Of a DNA stretch of 17,773 bases, positions 1 to 7,905 are shown piece by piece. Under the pieces are notes generated by a model. The model searched no databases and was not told the DNA's origin. It saw only the letters and a program-made list of their open reading frames with translations. The DNA comes from Laetiporus sulphureus 93-53 (taxonomy: Eukaryota; Basidiomycota; Agaricomycetes; Polyporales; Laetiporaceae): positions 1-17,773 of the forward strand of contig NW_024468623.1 in the NCBI RefSeq assembly GCF_001632365.1, read 5' to 3'. How positions within the stretch are numbered: the first letter of the stretch is position 1; each line of letters opens with the position of its first letter. The translations under genes were made by a program, and so were the position numbers.

Positions 1-324
1 TCTGCTACACTGTCTTTTATTCAGTTAGCATACTTGCTCATTTCCAAGTTACCTAACTGGTCACATTCCGCTCTTGTGCTGTATCTCATAATCGGCTAGG
101 CTTCTCAGTGGCCTGTTCATCATTTCTGCACCTCATGTTCACCTTCTGATCTCTTCATGCAGTTCTGCATTCCCAGGCAGTCAGTAAAGCCTTCCTTTGC
201 TCACCCTGGACTGTTCTGGCTCTGAGGTGGATGCTTCTAAATCACGGTGACTCGTTATCTGATAGTGCGATAGGCGAACACTTTCTCTGGCATTTTCTGA
301 TTGCAAAACCTATCAGTGGTCCTC

Positions 325-966
325 GGCTGCTCTTTCAGATGGGTTACTGAGTGCAGAATATTTTGGTGCATATCAGCATATCAGCATAAGCTGTCACAAC
401 TGAATAGGGCACTCCGCCCTATTATAAGGATAATGTAAAACTTGAGAACTGAGGAGTGAACACTTTTTCGTTTTTTGTGCTATGTATACAGGCCATTATA
501 TAGGTGTAGAATAACATCTTCTAGTGTAGCAGAAGACGTTTCTGATCCCCAGTACATGTTTTCGATCCTCTGAAACAGTTCCAAAATGTTCTCCACCGTT
601 TCCTCATCATCACTTGCAGTCGGGAAAGGTATGGGCTCTCAAGGGTTCAGTGGTCTTCTGCACTGCACTTATCTCACTTTGAGTGCACTCTCATTCCCAC
701 TTTACCAAACTCATTCTGCTCCACCCTTTCTCCTTTGCTTTCATAATTGGTGGTGCTAGCACATAGGTCCTGACTCATTTTTGAGCCTCATGTGCAACCC
801 TTCTTGATATTTCACTGCTTCTACAAATTCTTCAGAGTTGAAGGTCCTTGTGCTATTCTATTTAGAGTATTCTGCTTGACAGATATGCATTATTAAGTTG
901 TGCAGTCTTTGGCTGCTCTTTCAGATGGGCTTCTGAGCACAGAGCTTTTCAGTGCATATCAACATA
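325..966 (+). repeat. Diverged direct repeat pair (about 56 bp each)
   Basis: Bases 325-380 and 911-966 share a perfect 19-base core (GGCTGCTCTTTCAGATGGG, at 325-343 and 911-929) followed by about 37 bases of equal length. Most differences in that part are C/T or G/A transitions, and TGCATATCA and CATA blocks are conserved. The offset is 586 bases. The pair may be remnants of two copies of one repeat, or of terminal sequences of a small element; neither can be settled from this window. Confidence 0.6.
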
Positions 967-978
967 GTGCACTTCTTC

Positions 979-1040
979 AAGTGAGATGGATGACTCTGAA
1001 GGAAGGACAAAGTGAGATGGATAACTCTGGAGGAAGGACA
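979..1040 (+). repeat. 31-bp tandem duplication, two copies
   Basis: Two adjacent 31-base units starting at 979 and 1010 begin AAGTGAGATGGAT and end AGGAAGGACA. They differ at only two positions, both transitions. It is a local duplication inside the transposon-derived region, younger than most of the surrounding decay. Confidence 0.8.
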
Positions 1041-1100
1041 CACATGGAGTGCATAGCCTAGTCATATTGCCCAAAAACTGACTGAGAATTTTAGCTAAAG

Positions 1101-2330
1101 CACATGATGAGCTAGAGCATCAAGGCATTTTCTGACTTGATCGTTAATTCACGAATGCTTTTGGTGGCCTGACATTGGGGCTGACATTGCTTGATTTGTC
1201 AAAATGTGCATCATATGTCAGAAGTGACAGATTTGCCAGACTTTGATATCACCGACCATCACAATCTCAACCACAATCTTCGCAAAAATATATATTGACA
1301 CAATGCATATGTCGCCCTCAAATAGCTTTAAGTACATCATGCAGGTCAGTGCTCGCTCACTCATTATTCTGAATTCCAAATGCTTTGAGCTGAGACTGCA
1401 AAGACCCTTGGTGATTGCATTTTTAAAGACATACTCTGTCACTGGGGAGCACTATCAGAAATCGTAACTGATAACAGTGCACCACTCGTAAAAGCAGCAG
1501 CCTATCTGAAGAAGAAATATCATGTCAAGCATATCCGAAAAAGCAGTTACAACTCATATGTGAATGGAATAGTTGAGCAACTGCATTTTAATGTTCAGCA
1601 AAGCCTATTCAAAGCTGCCAATGGTGAAAAATGCAAATGGAGTCAGATCATGCACTTGATATTCTGGTTGGAAAGAGTTACAGTTAGAAGACACATAGAT
1701 TGCTCACCCTATTTTGCAGTTATGGGCATTCATCCAATCTTATTGCTTGATATAGTTGAAGTGATGTGCTTGATTTCAGCACCAGTCAGGATGGTATCCA
1801 TGATCGACCTGATCACAAGTCAAGTGGAAGCCCTATAAAAGTGTCAAGAGCAGGTCGCAAGAATCTACAATGCAGTCTATAAGGCCAGATAAAAAGCAGT
1901 GTGACAGTTCGAGAGGGTTCAAAAGCATGTAATCAAGAATTTTGATATCAAGTGCAGAGATCTAGTTTTGGTTTGGCATACGCAGATCAAAAAAGCACTC
2001 AATCAAAAAATGTGACCATGCTATATTGTACTGTACATTGTGCTATTTTGCAATCGGGGAGAAGCATACATGCTCTGCAAATTAGATGAAACAGTTTTAG
2101 ACTGATCAGTAGCAGCATTCCAAGTGGTACCCTTTGCAGCTAGGAAGAAGATCGCGATCACAGAAGAGATGTTAAACACATCAGAAACCAGGCTGAAAGA
2201 CATGCATTAATCAGACAATCAGGAAAAAGAAGAGCCCAATGAGGGACAAGATGAAAAGGAGTCAGAAGGTGAGGCTGAGGATTGAGGAGACATAGAAGAG
2301 GAAGACAAGTAGGAGTAGTCCAGGATAAGT
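1101..2330 (+). mobile_element. Ty3/gypsy retrotransposon relic: integrase C-terminal part of pol
   Basis: The translation matches the integrase of basidiomycete Ty3/gypsy elements. A degraded zinc-binding region starts near 1101 (AHDELEHQGIF). The catalytic core follows, with D in IYIDTM (about 1292), D in IVTDNSAP (about 1470) and E in NGIVEQLHF (about 1573); the last two acids are 35 residues apart, the D,D-35-E spacing. Family-typical text continues through WLERVTV and SPYFAVMGIHP to an acidic tail near 2330. Several frameshifts and in-frame stops (for example after SQVEAL at 1836-1838) break the frame, so no functional enzyme is encoded. CpG is strongly depleted. LTRs and the upstream polymerase domains were not identified. 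It lies tail to tail with the WD40 gene. Confidence 0.85.
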
Positions 2331-2529
2331 GCTTCATGCTAATCAACCAATCGTTTAAGTGCTTGTGTTAGATACATTGTCTTGACTATGTCAAATGATA
2401 GGATCAGGTGAGTCCTTGTTACAACAAATATAAGCAGACAGAGATGGACAGCTTTAGTTCACTTTATATACATCAACTACTTTGCATTGAGAAGAGAATT
2501 ATCATAAAAAGGCTATTAATCTCTGTTTT

Positions 2530-3960
2530 TTATTCCTGCTGAACTGCCTTCCAGACCTGAATATAATTTGCTGAATTTGAGATACTTGTACCTCCTGCAA
2601 TCATGTACACATCACTTTCTTCTGAGTGAAATGTCTAGCAATTTTTGTCAGCATTGTCATTATCTTTATATAATATATGCTTCATACTGAAATAGCCTGA
2701 ACTGCAACTTTATCTGAAAATCAATATAAGCAATAATCTATCTTATAAAAGTGTTAATCACATACCTTTGAGTCTCAATCTTTGAAGACACTTTGCATTC
2801 TGAGAGTTATGCAAATACAGTTTTCCTACCATGCTACTAGCGAGCAGCAGTTTGCCATAGTGAAATTTGATTGGTAAAATCTGATCTGGATGTTCACCAT
2901 TCACTTGCAAAGCAAGCTTATGAAGTCCAGACCGTATTTCATAGATGTCAAATCCTGTCAAAATGTTGGAGACTGCCAGCAGATCATTGTCTGCACTAAT
3001 ATTAAATGATCCACTAGATCAATCTAAGCATTAGAAATAATGCAAAATAGATCATGTATATTGAACAGACCAGAGTGGCATCTGAATGGCCCATATTTGT
3101 GAAAATGTATCTTGATCCAATTGCCAACATCTTGTATGATCAGCAACAGCATTTTTTTTCAAGTCAAGGTATGACATACATTATACCATGATGTAGATAT
3201 GAGACAGCAAGGCAATTGTCTTGTGGAGGCGAAAGCCATTCAACATTTGTGACTTCTGCAGGAAAGGTGGTTCCACCAAATGGATTGAATGGAGGCTGAT
3301 CAAGGGTACAGAAGTGTTGCCAGAATTTAGCTACCAGCACAGTGTCAAATGTCAGTTAAAAACACTCTATAATGATATGGGATATTTATAAGCCTTTAAC
3401 CTTTGATACTTACAATGCTGATCCCAGTCCCATATTATGACTGCATTGCTTGCTGCAGATGCAAGCATGTGATCTGTGCATGCAGTTGCATTGCTGTCTG
3501 CAGAGTCCTGACAATCAATTCAGAAAGATATCCATATTCTCAGACAAGAGGAGCTGACTGTTTTGTTGCAGCTTAAAGAGAGTGACTGAATGCACCCATC
3601 ATGATGAGCCAGACATCCAGAAGCAGTAATTAAAGTCTGAATGGTGTCCATGTGAGACACAATCACTTTAACAGCAATAACAGGAACTTATCGTACTTCG
3701 TCCACTGTCAACATCATCAAACTCCCATCCACTGCACCGGCCACAATCGAGTTCGCGCATGACGGCCATGCAAGGCATGATATGCCAGATTTCGCAATGA
3801 TGCGGTGACAGGCTTCCCCAGTTAGCAGGGACCACACTATGATCCTCCCGTCATAGCTGCTGCTGGCAAGAAATAGGCCATCCGGACTAAATACTATCGC
3901 ACTGATCACATCGGAATGCTCATTGGCGAGAGTGAATGTCGTCCTGTATCGTAGGTGCAT
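2530..3960 (-). pseudogene. WD40-repeat protein gene with CpG-eroded 3' part
   Basis: Exon 1 (3697-3960) starts at MHLRYRTTF and encodes a clear WD40 unit (FSPDGLFLASSSYDGRIIVW). An ATG 54 bases upstream is also in frame. Later exons read LRIW, AVIIWDWDQ, PAEVTNVEWLSPP, LTGFDIYEIRSGL, and finally YIQVWKAVQQE with a stop at 2530-2532. The last two introns are clean (2714-2765, 52 bases; 2635-2687, 53 bases; GT...AG), giving a natural 3' end. Two lesions are visible: an in-frame TGA at 3520-3522 (TTC TGA, which could be CGA after CpG deamination) and a frame break near 3165-3180 between SYLHHGI and LDLKKN. WD40 proteins form beta-propeller binding platforms; the specific partner cannot be told. 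If an unrecognised intron covers either lesion, the gene might still be expressed. Confidence 0.75.
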
Positions 3961-4014
3961 ACTGTGCCTTCTGGAAGTTAATAATAGCACATTCAAGAGG
4001 CCGTTTTCGCTCAC

Positions 4015-5200
4015 TATTTAGAGTTACCCTGATAAGATCTACGAAGGATACTACCAGAGTCGGCAGCGTGATCCACGCGTAGAGCGGGGTCGTATCTAGG
4101 AGTGCAGAATGACAACTGGACAGGTCTCCCACGCCTGTGCGGTCGCGGACCTGAGTGCGCACCGCGCATGCAGCGCCTTTTGCGCAGCTTACACCGAGGA
4201 AAGCAGTCAGTCCTCTCGGTTACAGAGTACATGGTTCGAGACATCCGTCCTTTGGTTGTATTTGCATAAATTTGTGCACTTCCAGGAGCCCTCCACCCCT
4301 GGAGGGTGCTTGACGGCAGCAGTCTTCAACTGCCCACTCCTCGTCAAAATCACAAGTCCGACTGCAATAGTCTATTACAAAGCATGCAAACCAGGTGCGT
4401 TATCTGTGCAGCCTAGAGGAAAGACGGCACTTAACCTGATTCTAGCGTAGCCAATAGTTCTCGGGCGATTCAATCGGTACAAGAGGGCCGGTCTTTCCTC
4501 GCTTTCCTGATGATCTGCAAGTGTATGCCATTCGAGCAAGATGCTCTTCTGATGCAGCTGCGCTACGTCCAAAGGATCTGCCACATCCTAGCTGCGCAGC
4601 GCCATACACCTCTTACGGACACTAGATTACTCGCTATTGGAGTCGCTAGTAGATCCATTGTCTGGTGCTATTCGACCAACGACCTCATTCTGCATCTACA
4701 CGGCTTTTTCACGCACCATCCTGCTTTTGAATGGCACCTGCGCGCGCTTGTATCTACTCTGGTTTTCGCGTGTAACTGGCCCGGCGCGTACGCGATACAC
4801 AGGCTCCTGCGACTGGGAGGGGACATCGGTGGACTAGGTTTCCCAAAAGTTCCTCATGTCAATTGTTCTGGCTGTGCTGCAGCCTGAGCATGGAGAGGAC
4901 AGACCATGACTACGAAGGCATATTTCGCGACGTCGATAGCAGGCGGAGAGCGTCGACGCCTTCACGCCTGCAGTGCAATTTTTTTGTGAGCGGAATTCCT
5001 TCGCTGACATCGATTTTCGTAGACAACACAAACTGAGATAGATCCTGCGCACCCTCAAATGGCTTCCCGTCCGGGCCCATCCCGACATATCCAGTGATAT
5101 GCTATCCCCAAGATCATGATCACGACCGCAGAGTCCAGAGCGACTCCAGATGGCTGCATTGGCTCGTCTATTCCGTCTAGCAAGGGGGTTGGCGATGATG
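4015..5200. other. Stretch without a recognisable gene
   Basis: The part next to 3960 presumably holds the WD40 gene's 5' flank. The longest forward frame (4510-4887, about 125 codons) has a hydrophobic run (LVSTLVFACNW) and ends ...GLGFPKVPHVN, but I recognise no family and the neighbouring frames look equally protein-like. A short frame from 4891 (MERTDHDYEGIF) ends at an in-frame TGA after 48 codons. A 7-bp perfect hairpin (CCCTCCA-CCCC-TGGAGGG) sits near 4288-4305. Given the broken genes nearby, an eroded gene fragment is possible but unproven. Confidence 0.4.
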
Positions 5201-5201
5201 G

Positions 5202-5560
5202 TCAGAACGACATCGAGGGAGGATGCGGCTTTGGTGTAGCTGGTTTCGATTCTGTCTCCTTACCTTCGAATGCTGCTCGTTCGGAGATATCGCGCGAGAT
5301 GGGAGTCGTCTCTGGGGCGATCGATGTGTTTGCCTCGTCTTGATCCATCTCTTCGTCGCTGTCGACAACTTCGACGTCGTCTGCATCGGACAAGGGTGCC
5401 AGTGGTTGATCTGTCTCTTCGTCGTCACTGAATTGCTGTGATCAATCAATATAGGGTCGCTAGAATATGAGTGGAGACTACGCCACACCTGTTTCTTGTC
5501 CGTCTTTACCCAGTTGTAGACTTTGAACCCCAGCATGGTACGGGTTGCATCAATTGTCAT
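5202..5560 (-). CDS. Small acidic protein of unknown function, two exons
   Basis: Exon 1 is 5489-5560 (24 codons, MTIDATRTMLGFKVYNWVK...). A 53-base intron (5436-5488, GTGTGG...CACAG) follows, then exon 2 (5435-5202, 77 codons plus TGA). The spliced product has 101 residues with no internal stop. Its first 24 residues are ordered-looking and basic (GFKVYNWVKTDKKQ). The middle is strongly acidic (FSDDEETDQ, VEVVDSDEEMDQDE). The tail is proline-rich and ends KPHPPSMSF. No signal peptide or membrane segment is visible. It lies divergent from MED7, with 284 bases between 5560 and 5845 that probably hold both promoters. I do not recognise the family; a small nuclear protein is a guess from composition. 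The clean intron and uninterrupted frame suggest it is real and probably intact. Confidence 0.65.
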
Positions 5561-5844
5561 CTTGATGCCTCTGAGGCAGACGTGCTGAGGCCTACTCTAT
5601 GCCTGGTAGACATGTTATGACAGAGGCTCAACAAACGCGGGCCCGATGCAGGAGAACGAGCGAAGGTGAGAAGCGAAGGCTGAGAGTTAGAATGGGAGAA
5701 ATTGTGGGCGCTTGTTCCCGGTCTAATGGGCGGCGTCTAATTATTGAACCAGAGCATTGATGGTCGACGCTGCTTGTTCGCGACGCTCACTCCTTTCTCT
5801 CCGCCAGACCAGCTCCCTACAGCTGATGCAGCCGATACGAAAAG
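5561..5844. promoter_or_regulatory. Divergent intergenic region between acidic-protein gene and MED7
   Basis: This 284-base gap separates two genes pointing away from each other, so it should carry both promoters. No obvious TATA element is present. It includes purine-rich GAAGG/GAAGGC repeats around 5660-5690 and pyrimidine-rich CTCACTCCTTTCTCTCC around 5785-5801. No in-frame ATG leads into the MED7 frame: the nearest in-frame stop is TGA at 5824-5826, and the conserved sequence is entered at GTG 5845. Either a tiny upstream exon or loss of the start codon explains this. Confidence 0.45.
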
Positions 5845-6713
5845 GTGGAAGAGGAGGAGGCTGTACTCCGCAACTTGTTTCCCTCGCCACCCTCGCACTA
5901 CACGAAATACACGACGCACGACCTCCACCTCCTCGAGCTGCTTCGCGAGCGTGCGGGTGGCGCGGACCTCTCTACGGTAAAGCAGTTTAAGCTGCTCTCA
6001 TATCAGACGGACGTTCCAGAGTGGCCGCTTGCGCAGCTGGAGAAGCCGCGGGTTGACTGGATAGTGGGGACCGGCATTATACGGTGTTTGGTTGAAACTG
6101 GCCGGTGAGTCGAGACGGGCTCTCATGGGATCAGCGTTGGCAGATAAAAGAGGGACTACATCCTTGGCTGAGCTAGGAGGTCACCAGCTATATCTGGCTG
6201 ATCCGAGTGTCGGTCGGTGGCCATTTAATCATGTACGACTTTCGGTGTTGCTTACTTGTCTTGCTCAGATCGCAGACCAGCATTGAGGTCCATACTAAGG
6301 TCCATGTTGGTCACATATTCTCACTTGCTCGATCTTCTTCTCGCGCCACCCCCACTGCACCCTCGACTGGCCCGCCGGAATGGGAGCAGCAGACAGAATG
6401 GATCAATGTTCTCGTACAGAACGTCATGGCGGCAGCAAACGATCTGCCACCCGTGTAGGTTAGCCTTTGACTCAGTTTGCATGCGTTTTTGCTGAGATAG
6501 GCACGGCTATTCTTAGGCCAGGGGGGGATCTAGAGCTCGTGATGAGGAGGCAACTCGAGCAGCGAAGGGAGGAGACGAAGGCAATCCATGCGTGCGCTGC
6601 CTTCCTGTGCGTTCCACCGCATCCTGCTGAGCCTTTCCCATAGAAAGTGTGACACCCTGGAAGCCAAACTGGCGGATATGCGCGCAGAAATCCAGTGGTT
6701 GCCTCATGATTAA
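5845..6713 (+). pseudogene. MED7: Mediator complex subunit 7 (MED7), broken copy
   Basis: MED7 is a subunit of the Mediator middle module, which links transcription factors to RNA polymerase II. The family signature is plain: EEEEAVLRN, FPSPPSHYTKYTTHDLHLL, WPLAQLEKPRVDW, HYTVFG (shifted frame), SLAELGGHQLYLADPSV, RRPALRSILRSMLVTYSHLL, QTEWINVLVQNVMAAAND, VMRRQLEQRREETKAIHA and DTLEAKLADMRA. Four introns fit: 6105-6143, 6213-6268 (gives SV-D-RRPAL), 6459-6516 and 6592-6643 (gives IHA-KCDTLEAKL). The breaks are a lost base near 6073, a TGA inside VFG-TW at 6092-6094, a frame shift near 6152-6160, one C missing in the run near 6350, CAG to TAG at 6456-6458 and one extra G in the run at 6521-6527. 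No start ATG is in frame. Mediator function is normally essential in fungi, so a working copy should exist elsewhere unless the breaks are assembly errors. Confidence 0.9.
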
Positions 6714-6768
6714 GAAGCTCTTCGAGGAAACATGGAGCAGACAAAAATAGCGAAGTTCATAGCAGTTC

Positions 6769-6797
6769 AGGTGAGATAACGCCGTTATCTCTCACCT
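6769..6797. repeat. Near-perfect inverted repeat (hairpin) after MED7
   Basis: AGGTGAGATAAC (6769-6780), a three-base GCC loop and GTTATCTCTCACCT (6784-6797) are complementary except for a two-base CT insertion in the right arm. It lies 55 bases beyond the MED7 stop. It could be a transcript-end structure or the trace of a small palindromic insertion; no function can be assigned. Confidence 0.6.
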
Positions 6798-6807
6798 TTG
6801 TTCTCAT

Positions 6808-6851
6808 TGTCGAGCTGCAGCTAACTAAGTGTCGAGCTGCAGCTAACTAAG
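6808..6851 (+). repeat. 22-bp perfect tandem duplication
   Basis: Two identical 22-base units, 6808-6829 and 6830-6851, each contain the 10-base palindrome AGCTGCAGCT followed by AACTAAG. The perfect identity points to a recent duplication. It directly follows the hairpin at 6769-6797. Confidence 0.9.
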
Positions 6852-7083
6852 TGTTGAATCATCAAAATGTATTGAACGCGACAAATGGCAAAAGATTGTT
6901 TCTGAGCTTGCGATTTATATCGGTGGCAGCGGTTCGTTGTCCAGATTCTCGTTAAGGCACCCAGGTATTGATACTCGACCCGCGGAACATGTGAGGATGT
7001 GCGTCATTGAATTGTGTGACCCCGATCTTCCAGGTGAGAACGACCGCTCGCTTCCATTGCAACGGGCCTTATCGCTCGCTTAA
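6847..7083 (+). CDS. Unrecognised open stretch, possible exon
   Basis: A single frame stays open for 78 codons from CTA 6847 to TAA 7081-7083. It reads protein-like text such as IERDKWQKIVSELAIYIGG, LSRFSLRHPGIDTRPAEHV and CVIELCDPDLP. No ATG near its start looks like an initiator, and a consensus donor (GTGAGA) follows DPDLPG at about 7033, so it may be an internal exon of a gene running in the + direction. I do not recognise the family. A candidate acceptor, TTTTCATGCAG, lies near 7118, but what would follow it is also unrecognised. In this context it may be another gene fragment. Confidence 0.35.
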   Translation, partial: LSVESSKCIERDKWQKIVSELAIYIGGSGSLSRFSLRHPGIDTRPAEHVRMCVIELCDPDLPGENDRSLPLQRALSLA

Positions 7084-7188
7084 CGACTGTGATAAGCCAT
7101 TATAGATTTTCATGCAGAGCCACATCGTGCCTGCAGCATCTATGCGCGCTGTGCTTACCGGCCTGCAGCAGCGCGCACGGTCGTTAAC

Positions 7189-7905
7189 ATGCGTCTTTCG
7201 AGCTTCTTGCCATTCAGCCATCGCGGGTACCAATTTGCTCTTAGTCACGAAGAGATTCATGCATCTCAGGTATCAAAGGACACGGTGGCGCCCATTTTCT
7301 CCCAAGCGCACTATCGACCTCCGTTCACCGTGCTAATCAGCCTCTGTATTGTGTTCTTCGGTGCTATCGCGGCGACGGCCAACCCCGCACGTCGCGATAA
7401 GTCGCCCGTCAATATTCCGTTCACCAGGAAGTTTAATGCTACGGGTGGCGCCACCCTGGAACAGATGGATCGGGCAAGGATCGGACAATCAAAGCTAGGT
7501 GCACCAGCGGCAATGCGTGCGACGTTATGACTACCGCAAGCACGCTGTTTGGTGTTCGACGCCACGAATGGAGCCGTGCAGTACACTGCCAGCGCAGTAA
7601 TCAAGGTGTTCATGGACCTCGTGGCATAGCTGACCATCCTGTAACCCAGGTACGCGTTGGGGATCCTGCGACTGATTGTGAGCATTTTGATCAATTATCC
7701 ATCTGACGAAAACAACCTTACAATGAACGTAACAAGATACTTTGATCGTTGACACCGGCAGCTCCAACACTTGGGTTGGTGCAGGTCAGTCGTACGTGGT
7801 GACCAGCATCTCTCAGAACACCGACCACTTCAACGTCAGACACCAACGGGGAGATCACGTTCGGAGGTGTCGACACGAGCAACTGGAATCACCAGAAGAT
7901 ACGGC
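7189..7905 (+). pseudogene. Secreted aspartic protease (family A1, polyporopepsin-like), internally deleted
   Basis: A1 proteases are two-lobed secreted endopeptidases with one catalytic Asp per lobe. A hydrophobic signal-like segment (VLISLCIVFFGAIAATA, near 7330) leads into a propeptide (SPVNIPFTRKFNATGGATLE). An in-frame TGA sits at 7528-7530. The mature region begins VFDATNGAVQYTASA. Introns 7597-7649 (53 bases) and 7678-7736 (59 bases) restore VRVGDPATD-YTLIVDTGSSNTW, with the first catalytic Asp at 7751-7753. After SQNTDHFN the text jumps near 7840 to SDTNGEITFGGVDTSN, which in the family lies well over 100 residues further on. The second catalytic motif (DTGT/S) is never reached. The family's usual start Met directly before the signal segment is absent; the in-frame ATG at 7189 would put about 45 residues ahead of it. 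No active protease can be made. Why only one lobe remains is unknown; a simple deletion is likeliest. Confidence 0.85.

Larger units (their letters stand above)
1..1100. other. AT-rich transposon-flank sequence, no gene recognised
   Basis: I find no reading frame with recognisable protein similarity here. The base composition and CpG loss match the integrase relic to the right, so this is probably an older, more eroded part of the same element or of nested repeats. It contains two diverged direct repeats and a short tandem duplication, listed separately. I could not identify reverse transcriptase or RNase H motifs, nor clear LTR ends. Confidence 0.5.
1..3690. other. CpG-depleted tract covering transposon relic and 3' part of a WD40 gene
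   Basis: By hand count, bases 2461-3690 contain only 3 CpG dinucleotides (near 2841, 2933 and 3230), and bases 1-2460 contain about 30. The next 330 bases (3691-4020) contain about 18. TpG and CpA are plentiful throughout the poor part. This is the pattern left by deamination of methylated CpG. The tract begins in a retrotransposon relic and stops within the first intron of the WD40 gene. That methylation caused it is inference; the dinucleotide contrast is directly visible. Confidence 0.85.

Noticed and set aside
2369..2763. Candidate 3' LTR beginning TGTTAG and ending near ATCACA
   Set aside because: The right part is occupied by WD40 exons with clean 52- and 53-base introns and a stop at 2530, so an LTR could not extend beyond about 2530. 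No matching left LTR is seen.
1..3690. Repeat-induced point mutation (RIP) of the ascomycete type
   Set aside because: RIP mainly depletes CpA and raises TpA. Here CpA and TpG stay common and CpG is lost, which fits deamination of methylated CpG instead.
4109..4450. 113-codon forward open frame upstream of the WD40 gene
   Set aside because: No recognisable domain, overlaps similarly long minus-strand frames, and lies in the presumed 5' flank of the WD40 gene.
5737..5990. Overlapping forward frames before MED7 (reading MVDAACSRRS and NQSIDGRRC)
   Set aside because: They are in other frames than the conserved MED7 text and I found no splice arrangement joining them to it in phase.
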